A stretch of 64,000 nt of DNA. Origin: Macrotis lagotis. Taxonomy: Eukaryota; Chordata; Mammalia; Peramelemorphia; Peramelidae. The DNA lies in contig NC_133666.1 of NCBI RefSeq assembly GCF_037893015.1, positions 652,850,957-652,914,956 of the forward strand. Reading direction: 5' to 3'. Position numbers and translations under genes: made by a program. Within the stretch, counting starts at the first letter, position 1; each line of letters opens with the position of its first letter. The notes under the pieces were generated by a model. That model was not told the DNA's origin, searched no databases, and saw only the letters and a list, made by a program, of their open reading frames with translations. Below are positions 24,501 to 38,325 of this stretch, one piece after another.

Positions 24501-27500
24501 TGTTGTTGCTGGGGATCTGGAATTGTCTTGGTGAAGGGTACTCCTGAGTACCAAGCCAGATTAAAAACCTGCTCTGTAACTTGTAGCAAATGTATAAGAT
24601 TTGACCTTTCAATGATTTGTTCTGGGGTGCATGGCTGATATGTCAGAGGGGAGGATTTGAACCCATAGCTTCCCTTCCTGGCGATTACACCCTCTATCCA
24701 TTGTACCACAGTACTTTGAGGCTTTTTTTTGAAGTCTTTTTTTAATGAGTTATTCCCTACTTTTATTCAATAGTCTTTGTGTTGACATTTAAATTTTAGT
24801 CAAGTTGTTTGTGCGTATAATTTAAAAATCTTGAAGCATTTGAGAAGGTCCTAGTATGAGAGTCATTCTAGTGGAGTGAAGAGAACATTGGGTTTGTTTT
24901 CAGAAGGTCTGAGTTTGAAGGCCATCTCTGCCACTACAGATCTTTACTACTTCAGGGACTATTCCTTTGGGTCTCAATAATGAAATAAGGTGGGGGTTGG
25001 ACCAGAGGGATTCTGAGTTTGCTTCTATGTCTAGCTCTGTGATCCAACAGTTTTGTGCAGTAAACATCAGCACTCGATTCTGACTTTAAAAATTCTACAC
25101 TGTGTCCAGTGTACATCATTTTGTCTATTGGAGAAAGTAAAGCTAGAGAGATATTGACCTACAACTAGGGCAGGGTGAATGGGAGTTTGGTACAGGCACT
25201 GATATCTATAGGGGGCTGGGATGCTTCTACCTCTAGCCTACCATTCTGCTTCCCAGATTGTTGAGATAACATTTTTTCTGGGGTCTACCTATGCCCGCCA
25301 TCCCCATTCTACACCTATTGCTTTCCCTCCCTCCTCTTAAGGATTGGTACTATTTCAGGGATATGGCCTGGGCTCCCTGGGTGATACTCTACCCCCTTTC
25401 CCAGTATTTCTATTCCTGGGATAGACTTTTCCTTGGAAATAGGATTAGGGTTAGGGTTTGTCCAGAATTCAAGAATTCCTTGTTGTCACAGCACTGATTG
25501 GAAAGGAGGAGGGGGAGGGGGAAAAGAAGTGATATGTTTTAGATCCGCTCTAACCAGCTCAACCCCCACAGATATGAGCAACACCCCTGTGACCAACAGT
25601 ACAAATGGGCTTGGCCTAGAGACCGCCGATGGAACAAAATTCCTCTCTACATCTTCCTCCACCTCATCCCACCCTGAGCACCAAAGTCCAAACTCTCACC
25701 AGGTCACTCGCCTGAATACTTCTTCAACCAAGCCTCTGGATCCAGGTTTATCAAGTGCACCTGTAACTTCATCTCCCGTGGAGGCCAGTCCAAACTCAAC
25801 AGTTCCTGCGAAGTCACCAAAATCTCCAGTGTCCCTTCCTACTTCCCAGGTCTCCGGCATTGGGACAGGTTTATCTTCTCCAGCCCCAGGATGGTGGGAG
25901 AGCTCATCTCCTCTGGGCACCATGCCCAGCAGAGTAGTCCCCAGTAGTTCCCTTGCCACATCCTCTCCTCTTCCCAAGGGCTTTAGGACAGATGCCAAAA
26001 CATCTGACAGAGTGACAAACACAGACCTACCTTGGTCTGCTCCCTTAACTGCAAACCCAAGGAGGGCAGGTGTCAGCCCTGCTGTTTCAATTCTCTCTAG
26101 GCCATATGAGCTTACAACTTTGGTGATGAGAACTGTGACAGAGGATGTCCCCAGCCCCACAGTCACATCAATGCCTCCTCTGTCAAGGACCTCAATTTCT
26201 GTCAGTAGTGATTCTCAGACAGAGATGAATGTGGCTACCTCTGCAGATGTCCTTCCTTCCCAAAGAAGGAGTTATCCCTCCCAGGATCCTACTGAAACAG
26301 AGATCCACACAACTGCCCATATAACTTTGAGTCAAAGCTCATCCACCTTTTCCACTTTCACCACTCCTGCATCCTGGACAAACCCAAAGTCTCCTGATAC
26401 TACTCCATCTCAGGGGGTCTCTGGGACAGTCAGCATCACTGCAGGATCAGAGATGGACACTGCATCAACATCCCCAAAAGCTATCATTACCTCTGAGGCT
26501 GACAACCACCTAACAACAGCATCTCTCCTGCCAGAGACCACAGTGAGAATGGACAGTACCCCATGGAAAGAGAAAGCTCCTGATTTCACTCCTTCCAATT
26601 CTCTCCTGTTGACAAGTAAGATTCCATTCTTCCCCTTAGAGGATCATGTAGGGGTCATGGAAAGAAGGGCTGAGTTGCAACCTTGGAGCAAGAAGACTCC
26701 TTTTTCCTGGCTTGTTCTACTAAGGGTCCATATTTGGGGTCATGTCTATGGGATCCAAGTGGCCCCTCTGATCTTTCTGCACATTTAGTGGGAGGGTGGG
26801 TTTGTGGCAAAATTATCTTTTCCTTACTGTTGGCAGGAACTAATGGCTGTAATGACTGGGTCTGTGGTAAGTGTCCTTTTTGTACAATAGAAGAAAGGGC
26901 TTTGCTGGCAGAGTTTCTTGGAACCAGGGAGAGGGAAGGAGGGATGGAAGGCATTCCATTTACAGTACTTATTCTTTGAAATTAGTATTTATAAGAACAA
27001 TTTATGTTCATTCATCACCTTTATGTCTGAGCTCTTGGTACTTCTGACATCTTTCCTTCAGGTGGCAAAACGAGTATGATGCCTGTCTTGAGAACTAATG
27101 ATCAGACGACTCCAGCCAGTGACCTTCTGATATTGTCCACTACCATGCCCACAGGTAGGTCGAAGCATCTCTTTTGAGATAGCAATGATACAGTGCTGGG
27201 CTTGGAGTCAGACAGACCTGAGTTCGAATCTTAATTCTGACTTTTACTAGCTGTGTGTCTTTGGACAAGTCATTTATACTCTGCCTGCCTTATTTTCCTC
27301 ATCTGTAAAATGAAGATGATAATAATAATAATAATAATAGCTACCTTCCAGTATTATTATGAGGCTAAAATAAGAAAATAATTGTGCTTGGCGCAATTGC
27401 TGAAATCCTTTTCTGTCCCACTGGAAATGACTTTTTCTCTGAAGCTGGTGACAGCTGCAGGCACGCCTTGTGAGGAATTTATCTCATCTAGGTTCCCATT

Positions 27501-30500
27501 TCCTGCTTTTTGATGACGCTATTTATTGATTTGTTGCTGTCATTGTTGTTCAGTCATTTCAATTGTGTCTGATTTTTCATATCCCAGTTTGGAGTTTTCT
27601 TGGCAAACATTGGAGTAGTTTTGCCATTTTTATTCCTCCAATTCATTTTACAGATGAGGAAAGTGAGGCAAGCAGGGTTAAGTGATTTATCCAGGGTCTA
27701 ACAGACCTGAAACTGGATTTGAACTCAGGAAGATGAGTCTTAATGACGCTTGGCCTGGCACCCTATGTATTATGGCACCACTTAATTGATCTGATTTATT
27801 GCTAGAGGCAGAAAAGAAGTCACTGAAGGGAAAGACTGCCATCCGACTGTGATCACCCCTCCCTTCCCCCACACTGGCATGAAGAGATGTTTGCTTCCCA
27901 CCCCAGACTATTCCCTTTGGAAGATGTTATAGAGAGAGCACATTCATGTTCCAAAGGAGATAAGAGAAGATTTTGGAGACTAATCTAATTTAACCTCTCT
28001 TCATTTATAGACAAGAATTTGCAAATTGGGTTGAATGAATTGATTTACCCTGTGTGGGTCACACATCCCATTAAATGACTGACCCATTGTAAGCATTTAA
28101 TACTTTTTTTCTTGAATTTAAGCCCAACTCTTCCTGAATGTTTGGCTTACAGAACTGTCAGATTTATAGCTCACTCAGAATCAGATCAAAATTTAACTGA
28201 GATATATTTAACAAAATAAATAAAAATACAATATAGGTAATATAAATTTTCTAAGTTGAAATGTGACCCAGAGGGGTTCATTTCTATTTGAGTTTGACAC
28301 TGCTGATGTTATAACATATCCCTCCCCTATCAGGGCAAATGAAGTAAGTTGCCCCAAATCACCAAACCTGAAGCCAGGACTTCTGATTTACAGGGCTAGT
28401 GCCAATGCTGTATGGGAGATTGGGATGTCTCTGAGTAAGAAGTGGTCTTAGAGAGAGGAAATGGGGATGATGGTCAAAATAATGTTCTAAGCATGAAACT
28501 CCCCTACCCAGATACCGTATAAATCTTCTGTAGTTCTTTATCAGTCCACTCCCAGGCCTGTCCAGCAGCCATGGGGGGACAGGAGGAGCCACAGCTACAT
28601 CTCCTGTGACCAGAGAATCCTAGGAGCCCTCTAGCATCTCTGTGATTGGCTCCATGGAGGGAGCTTCTATTTCAGATGCTCTAACAGAAGTAGTTGTCAT
28701 AGAAACGGCTTCTGGCCCTGCTGCCATTAAGTCCACCAGCCTCACTGGGTCTACTGCTACAGGCAGCCCAAGGAACAAGCCACTGATAAGAACCATCTCC
28801 CCTCCACCTGAGACATCAAGAGAAAGAGTGACCCAGGACGCCAGAACCACCTCTGTCTTTCTAATTCCAGCCGCCCCTCCCAACGGCCCTGGTTCTACTT
28901 TTCCTTCCAAGACTGGCCTGCTGGGGACAGTTTCTTCTCCCACACTTCAAGCAGGCACCATTACTGGTGAGGGCTCCCTTTTGATCTGCCCCTCCGCTTG
29001 TTTCACCTTTAGAGACAGGATTCAGCCAACTTGTTCCTCTGGTCTCCTTTCCTGAAGCCCTCATTGTCGAAATCAAAGGCGGGGGGCCTGCTTTGGATCC
29101 CCGGTATATCATGTCCACCTCCAAAGGGAGGAAAGACACCCAGGCAGGGGCAGAACCTGGATCAGCCTTCCTATCTGCTACTACAGCAGGCAATACCACC
29201 GGGATTGCTGGAGGGGACACGAATATAGCCTCTTCATCTACTGGAGAGACAAGAGAGAGAGGGGCAGGGTCAAGCAGTTCGCCTCAGCCCAGAGACACAT
29301 CTGTCAGCACCCAGGCATGGCAGCCCGGCCACCAGGATACCCCAGCTCCTTCCTCGGCAAAGGACACACATCCCTTTCTTGACAGTCACTCCACTAAGGC
29401 CCCCTCACCCTCTGGCTCAGATAGCAGCTTTTCTGATGCTGAGTCAAATGAAGAAGCTACTGTTCCCATAGCCAATGGAAGATGTAGATTAAGAGGATCC
29501 ATAGACACCACTTCAAACATCGCCAATCCTGAGAGCCCATGGTTGAATTCAAGTTGGTATTCCACAAACGTGCTGGCTGATAGGTCAAACACTGAGAACA
29601 GTACCATTTCAAGTCCTTCTGACTCTACTGACATCAGTCTTGGCTTCAAGACAAGTTTTCCTAAAAATTTCAGCATAGACTCAATCATGAGTTCAGTTCT
29701 ATCCCACACATCCAGTGTGGCATCAGAAACCAGGCTTGGATCAGAGCCAGATTTCCCCTCAACACCAACCACAGCAACAGATTCCACCATCAGTCGCTCC
29801 AGGTCCATCACCAGAGAAAGCACAATCCTTCCAGAGTCCCCTCCCATAACTGAAACCATGGCTCAAACTATGACTAAGTTAGAAAACACAAACCCTGCCA
29901 GGCAATGGGCATCAGGGGTCATTCTGGTGGCAGAGGAGATGATTTCTACTACTCTTGAGACCAAAAGGACAAGTCTTCCAGAGGACAAGATCACTGAGAC
30001 CAGTCCCGCTCCTCTGTCAGAGACCTGCCCTGAGCTCCCAAGTAGAGAAGCAAATGCTAATAGAGCCATCCCCTTGCCTATCTCCTCTCCTCAAGTTCCA
30101 ACATCCTTGGGCTCCCCAGTGGAACTTCCAAAGAAATTGATCCTACCTCCTGACTCAGCTTCAGTGGAGACCTCTCCAGATGACATTTTACCTGCAGTAA
30201 CCCCAGAGACTGGCATTATTGGTGTTCCAGGAGTAAGTCCTGATTCCTTGCTGACACAGTTGCCATCTGCCACCCAAGAGAAGCTAGATGGAAGGACTGG
30301 AACAGCAGTTACCATGCCTCCCACCGTTTGCCATGATGCCTCAGGAAGCATGGAAGCGGCAATAACTGCAGAGGATCTGGAGGGCATTGACAAAGCACTG
30401 GGGACCTTTTCTCCAAATAAAATGACACTCCCAGTCATTTGGAGAGCTAGCGACACATCAGAAAGGTGTCTGGACACCACCTGGTTTGATGACATATCTC

Positions 30501-33500
30501 CTTTTGAATTTATCAATGAAAAAGAGGAAACATGCTCTTCTTCATCTGTCCCATCTCTCATGACTGTGGACAACTGGATATCCTTGATCATAACAAGAGC
30601 AAGGATAATGGAAGCGGCTGATCAAATCATAGCTCTCAAAGAGACCATGGGTCTTGACGAGGCAGTTGGCTCTGAGGAATCTGGAACAGACTTCCTCAGC
30701 AGATGGTTGAGTCCAAGTGTGTCCGTAGACATACTAGTGGATGATGAAAGTACAACAGACAGTGAGCCAGATATGGAAATCAACAAGGTTAGCCCTGGGA
30801 CCTCTTACTCTTCATATTCCAGCAATGGCCAAATGATACACCCTCTGACCGTGTGCAGAACTCAGTCCCTTATCTCCACAACCAAGGCTCATGCCCCAGG
30901 TACTGCAACAGAGATTGATCTTGGAACAGAGACAGACTCTTCTCTAGTCCCAACAACAGCCACAGCTTCTACTACCACCATGTTTGTGCCCACAGCTAGA
31001 GAAAGCATAGTCATCCCAGGGCCCTCTCCTACAGCAAGTCTCACTCCATCTGGGACAGATACCAGTCTCTATTTGCAGCAGCCTCTTATGGCAGAGGCCC
31101 CTGAAACTTCATTAGGGGTCACTCATGTAGAAGAGGAGATGAATGTGGCTATCGCCAAGAATGAAAGTGTAAGTCTGATCCCTAGCACCAAGGTCACAGG
31201 TAGTCATACATCTCTCCTATCCCTATCTTATTTTAAACTCTCAAGCACTAGTTTGGCCATCCCCAGCAGCATTTCCTTTTCTGATATTTCAACATCTTCT
31301 AACCCATGGGATATTCCATCAACTGTACAAGCTATGTGGTCTACGGAACACAAAGGGGATATGGAAACAAGGTTTGGTGCCTTCTCTGAGCTCCCTGAAA
31401 CACCCCACACCACATGCGTGCCCTCTGACTCCCTGCTAAGCCAGACTACTTCTTGGTCTGAGAGGATGGCCTCTTTTAACCTCCCTACTATAAGAGAGGA
31501 GATGAATTCTCCATCTCTTTCATCATCCTCCAAGTCCTCAGATAGCTCAGTGACCAATATCATAACTGGAGAAGAGATGGAGGAAGCTGCCTGTCCATCT
31601 TTTGACCTTACAGAGACCATCAGTCAGGAACAGATCACCAGTTCTGAGGGATCTTTAGCCACCACGATGGGCCACAGAAGGTCAGATCTTAGTTTGGCGT
31701 CCACCAGTGTTCTGATGCCCCAGGGAAGCAGCGGTACTCCAGTCTCACAGAACAGCAAAGATTTTCCCAGCACATCTGATTCTCTTGATATCCACCTTGG
31801 TCTTAAGTCAAGTCGATCCACATGGTTCAGAACAGACTCAATGGTCTACATGACTCAAGACCACACCCTAAATTCTGTATCAGGGGCTAGTCTTGGAGCA
31901 GGGACAGGGACTTTGCTGGTATCAACTACAACAGCATCCTCAATTGCCAAGGATTCTGGGCCCATCCCTGGAGAAACCACAGACATCCAAAGGTCCTCTA
32001 ATGACAATGAAGTTATGCCTGTCACCATGTCTAGGACAAGAACCAGCCCTTCTTCAGAACATCCCTTCACTTCATCAGCCTTGATAGCCACCTTGGAGGT
32101 CATGGGCAGGACAGAGGAGATGGATTCCACCCTTCCCAGTTCAAGTTTGGTCCATGGTGGCAAGGTTATGGTCATCAGCCCCAGTTCCCTGTCCATATCT
32201 CATCCTGACCTCCAAAGCATAGGTTTTGGGTCTAGACCAACCATCCTCCTGACTACCTCCTCATCTGAAGTTTTAGTATCTTCAGATGGTGAAACTGAGG
32301 GACAAGGCCTATTGGCAACATCTGTTGATCCAACTCTGTGGGACACTTCTTCTGATGATGATATTCCCCATACAGACCCAGAGACCCACTCTTTCAAAGT
32401 CACAGAAACACCTGCTAAGGGCCAGGCAATTTCTATCACCAGCTCGGAGAAGCTGTATGACCAAGCAGGAAGAGAGTCCATCTTAGTTGCCCTGCCTCCT
32501 ACTATCCTAGCTTGTGCCTCAACTGTGCAGGCAATGACAATGACAGAATCTATAGCTAGTAGTGAGACATCTGGTGGTTTCTCTGGGCCAAGTGAAGTAT
32601 CCCATATCATATGTCTACCCACCGGCTCCAAAGCACATCCAGCCACTTCTTGGTCTGAAAGGACAATCTCTTTTGGCCTTTCCACTGTAAGTGAAGAGAT
32701 ACATCACTCCATCTCTGGGGGCATCACAACACCTACTTCCATGACTGAAGAAAATTTGATGGCAGTTGACTCACTTGTTACTGTTGTCCCCATAGAGCCT
32801 ACCAATCCTGAGGAGGCAGATAACTTTGGGAGATCGACCATGTTCAACACTGAAACCTTCACCATTGGCACTAGAGCATCAAGTTCAAATTTGACCTCCT
32901 CAAATATTATAGAAGCCCAGGAAAATAGAGTGGATCACAGTCCATTTTTAGAAGGTAGTACTATTTTCCCTGGGACATCTGACCTTCTTGAAAGAAGAAC
33001 TGACCTCAAGACAAGTCCATCTAGAGGGGCTATCCCAGACTCCACTGGGTATAAGACTCTAACCCATACCATGTCAGGAGCTAGTGTTGGAGCAAAGACT
33101 TATCTGTCACTGGAACCAATCAGAGTAGCATCTGATGAGTCTGTTGCTAACAAAACTTACTCTGATACTGGAGATAGCACAGTTGCCTCTTGGCCTTCTG
33201 GAACAGCAGAAGTCACAGTTGTCACTGTGACTACCACTGCCATCAGCCCTCCTTGGACAGAGCCCCTCACTCCATTAGCCTCATTAGAGGTTACTCCTAT
33301 AACCAATGAGATGAACTCAGATGCCCTTGGGGCTGAAAGTTCAAGACTGACCCCTCCAAGAAAGATGGAGGACATTGATTCTTCTTCTCCTGGGCCCTCC
33401 CTACAGTCTGAGCTTCCAAGTGCAGAGAAGAGTCTAGCTGTTCTTCAGGCTGCATCTTCTTCTGAAGCTTCAACATACTCAGACACTGAGGAGGGAAGCC

Positions 33501-35853
33501 CTACAGCTCTTGCCTCAACACCTGTAGAGATGCTTTCATATTGGAGGTCACAGCTCTATTCTGCTAAAGTCCCAGGAAAGACTTCAACTTCTACCCTGTC
33601 CTTGGCCATAGAGAGGCTGGATGCCAGGGTAGGAAGGGAGTCCAGCTCTGTGACCCTGCCCATCTCTGCTATGCGCAACCTTCAGAGAGCTGGCACATCT
33701 ACAGATCCACCAGGAGGAAGAGTCTCATGGCCTAGGTCTTTTTCTGAGTTCAGAGAAATACCTCGGGTCATGGAAATGGTGCATCTCAGCTCTGAGGTGC
33801 ATCTGTCTGCTCCTTGGTTTGAAAGAACCAGCATAACAGATATCCGGCCATATTCTATGTCTGCCCCCACATCTTCCACCTCCATGGATACCTGGGCTCT
33901 CTTTGAAGTACCGAGGAAGGAATCTCCCTCTCCACCCACTGGCTCGATGGAGATCATAGCTTCTGAGCAGTCTACTAGCTCTGTAGGAGGTTTGGCCACC
34001 ACTAGGGGCTTGACCATGGTGAGAAACAGATGGTCATATCCAAATTTGCCATTATTGAGCACCCGAGGGGCTGAAGCCAGTCCAGAGAGCAGTATAGATT
34101 CCCCTGGGACTTCACTCTCAACTCTGAATAGAGCTGGTTTCTGGATCAGCCCTACTGAAAGGAATAGGAGGGGCTCAGTCAGCAACACAGATCTAAGCTA
34201 CACTACAGCTGCTCGAGAGGCCAGTCTGGCAACAAGGACCCACTCATCTCTAGCACCAACCACAGCATATGATGCTTCCAGTATCAGCAGCTCTCTGGCT
34301 AATAATGGAATGAGCCCTGTCTCAAGGTCCCCAACCACAGCTCAAGTTGCCATGAATAATGCAGGTGCTGCCCTCCCTGTGGCCCAGAGCCTCATTCCAC
34401 CAACCCTTTCAGCGACCCCCTGGCTAGGTTCATCAACTTCATCTCGTAACTCTATGGCTCCTGGGAGCCCAGAGGGCATCTCAGCTCTCCCTCTGCTAAC
34501 CTCACCTGCTATGTCCCTGACCAGAGACACCTTGACCGATGCCATTGGAGAGAGTCCTACAGTGGCTTTCTCTTCAGCTCCCATCATTGCCAACACCAGT
34601 GAATCATCAGTGACCACCCTGAACCTGCCCTCTTCAGTCCTTACAGAACATGACCCCACTGGTAGTGATGAGGCCAACAGTGGGTCTAGCCCTCCAGAGC
34701 GGACAGTGACAGCTAGCTTGACACCTGGAGCTACCTCTGGCTCAGGAGCAGACACCAGCTCAGCCACCTCTCCTCCCACAATGCTGTCTGATCTCATGGC
34801 ATTGGCAGCAGCCCAAAGGTCTGTAGGGGAGGAACCAGGCTTAGGGACCAGCCATTCTGTAACTTGGACCTCACCCCTGTGGAAGACCCCATCTTCCATC
34901 AGCCTAGATACAAAGTCAGGGACAGGAACCCCCATTTTTTCAGCACCAAGGAGCTCCCCTACCCTGGTTGTCACCACTTTTGGTGAGTCTGTACTTTTCC
35001 TTGGGCCCTCCACAGTCACAGGGATCTATACTTGGGGGGGGGCCCCAGTAATCTCCTTCAGTCTTCATTGCCCCAGCACACTGGAAAAGTGCAATCTCCT
35101 ATAGCCCTGCTCTTTGATAGTAGGGGAAAATGAGGAGGGGACAGTCAATATCATTGAATGGGGCAGAGGCACTGTGGTATATTGGATAGAGCACTCAATC
35201 CATTGTCAGGAAGACTTGGGTTCAATTCTCACCTCTGATGCTTATTAGCAGTATGACTCTAGGCAAGTCACTTAACCTGTCTGAATCTCAGTTTCTTTAT
35301 CTGTAAAGTGGGAATAAAAATAACTTGCTTCAGAGAGTTGAGATGGCATATGTAAAACAAATGACAAATTCTAAGCATCACACAAACATATTATGTTGTT
35401 ACAGGATCAGAAAAGGTTTCATTGAAAACACCCAATCTAGTGGCCACTCCTCTGATGGATAAGACAAGTGAAGTACAGACAACAGCCACATCCTCCCTCG
35501 TGACGCCAGCCAAACTAAACAGTGTTCCTGAAGTAGGAACAGACTCTACTCTTCTAGCCAGTTCCACCCTCTTCATAAGTAAGTAGCCACTGGGTGGGGT
35601 GGTGGAAAGAGCTGGAGATTTGAGAGTCAGGAAGACTTGAGTTTGAATTCTGCTGCAGCTACTTAACCCTCTGCAAGTCACTAAACTTGCCCTAGTTTCC
35701 TGATACATCATTCCATCTATTCTCATTAGGCTGTTGGAACCCATGACATATAAAACTTTACATTTTATATAAAGATAATTTTCAACATTCCTTTTTAAAA
35801 ATTTTCTCCCAATCTTACCCCCATCCTAAAATAGCAAGTAATCTGTTATAGGT

Positions 35854-35910
<57 letters not shown>

Positions 35911-38137
35911 CAATCATGTTACACTTATTTGCATATTAATCACTTGGAGTGCTATAAAAATGTTAGCAACTATTAGTTTTGTTACTATCAGTACCTTCTT
36001 CCCTTTTGGGGGCTGGTGGAGGCCATGGGAGGTTGGGGGGATGGGATGTGCCTTGGGAGCTATGAAGAGAGACAGTGCTCCTTACTTTTGCAAACTTCTC
36101 CAAGGGAACTTATTTTGATTACTTTTGGGCCTTGATTTTAGGACCTTGCCTCTTAGACCTTGATGTTGACCTCCTCCCATGCCTAGCACTCTGCACATAC
36201 CCCAGGAGGGTAACCTCTTGAATATTTATATTGAAATGATTCACCCTCTCTTGCCTTTTTCCATCTCTTAAATATGTTTTATTTATGCCTTTTTACATTG
36301 CTGAGATGTTCTCATACAGCCCCCATCCAAAGAACTTTCTCTTTTAACAAAAAAAAATCAGATAAGCAAAACAAAATGATATATTGGACATGTCTGACAA
36401 TATAGACCTCATTCTGCACCTGTAGTCTCTATTGAGAGGAGACTTGTCTTTTTCATCAATCCTTTGGAGTCAAGATTGGATATAGCAAGGATTTGCATCT
36501 TGGGGTCCTTTAAACTAGAGTCCTGTAAATTTTAAAAAAATTTAAGAACTATATTTTTTAAAAATAATATTTTATTTCCCCCCTAATTACACAGCAAAAC
36601 AAATTTTGACATTGAAAACTGTATTTCAATAAAACTGACAACTTTTGTAATCCTATTTTTTATTTATGCATTTAAAAAAAACATGATGCTGAGAAGAGGA
36701 TGGGGGTCCATAACAAAAAAAGATTAAGAATAATGCTTTTAAGCCCTGCAAGGGAAACATGGTATCACTTCCAGAGAAAGGACTATGGAATCCAAATGCA
36801 GATCAAAATATACTATTTTCACCTTTTTACATTTGATTTTTGCTTTTTCCTTCTCGTGGGTTTTCCCTTTTTGTTCTGATTCTTTCACAACATGACTAAT
36901 AGGCACATATATGAAACACAACTGTCCATGCAGAATCTATATCAGATTACTTGCTATCTTAGTGGGGGGGAGGTAAGAGTGGGAAGAAGAAAACTTTAAG
37001 AAAAGAAATGTTGAAAATTATCTTTACATACGATTTAAGAAATAAAAAAGGAATACTGCTTAAAATGTCTTTCCTTTCTTATTGTTAGAAAGGGATTTTA
37101 TTTTTTGTTGGGTCTAAGGAAAGTGTGGTACTGTCTAGTTATAGGCTAGGACTTTGAAGAAAAAGTTTCCTAGAGCCTGTGAAGATAATATTCTAGAAAT
37201 AAAATTTGCCTTTGGAGTTAATTTTTGTGGGAGAAGTATATTATCCTCCATGACTTTCATGTGTCTTTTCCTCATTCTATTCTTTAGACACAGTACCCAC
37301 CAATAATACCCCAGGTCATTTGAATACAACTGAACCAACACGTGGTCCTTTGGAAACTGTGACCATCTCCAATACTCCTGGTAAGTATAAGTGTTCATTC
37401 TGTTCTTATGATAGGAGGAACCCACTCCACAGCTATCCAGGCCTGCTAGTCCATCTTCATTTTACCAATGGAGCAACTAAGTTAGAATTAAACTGATTTA
37501 CAGAAGGCCTGCTTCCTTTCTCTCACCTAGTAAGATTGATCCAGTCAGGTCAAGTCTGTCTTTCTGCACTTACATTTCCTTTTCTCCCTCTTGTCCTGTA
37601 TATGTCCATTTGCCTGGAATTTTATCAGAGTGGACAGGTTTGTAAATGGTAATAGGCAATATCTCTTCAGAGTCTGATGCTGTTGAGCAACATAAACTGG
37701 AAGCCACTAATCAATTCCTAAAAATACCACCCTGTCTTTCTTTGAGAATCTCCAATTCAACATTGGAGATCATGGATAGAGTTGGCCTATGATTTTCTCT
37801 TCCTTCTTGGAAGAGAACTGTGGAGCTATGTGGAACAGCAGCTAAGCTTGGGCCATTTTTGCTCTGCAAGCCTCTATAGAGTAAGGCCTTTCCACCACAC
37901 AGACTATGTTTAATCTTAGTGACTCTTGCAAAATTAGGGTAGCAATTCATAAATCAATAGAACACCTTGAAAAGTACCATTGAGTACTAAGACTGCTCAA
38001 ACACAGATTTGGAGCTAAAAAAAAGATTGTAGAAATTATTGAATTCAACCCCTCACTTTACATTTGAGAAAACAAATCCAGAGAGATTGACCAAGGTCAC
38101 ACCAAGGTAGCAAGGAGCAGGAGCTGAGTTTTATTTT

Positions 38138-38209
<72 letters not shown>

Positions 38210-38261
38210 TCCTTCCTTCCTTCCTTCCTTCCTTCCTTCCTTCCTTCCTTCCTTCCTTCCT

Positions 38262-38325
<64 letters not shown>

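Larger units (their letters stand above)
12527..25571 (+). other. Intron 1 of the mucin gene (about 13 kb)
   Basis: Bounded by GTAAGT at 12527 and a CAACCCCCACAG acceptor at 25571. It is filled with SINE, L1 and L2 fragments listed separately and a diverged tandem repeat at 15.0-15.8 kb. I see no other gene. Stretches 12527-13290, 20800-21830 and 23576-24060 hold nothing that I can name. Confidence 0.65.

Noticed and set aside
25440..25460. Telomere-like GGATTAGGGTTAGGGTTTG
   Set aside because: Only about 2.5 units; too short to call an interstitial telomeric repeat.
25433..25571. Extension of the module 1 open frame upstream of the acceptor
   Set aside because: No mucin composition; a good acceptor at 25571 with phase matching exon 1 explains the true start.
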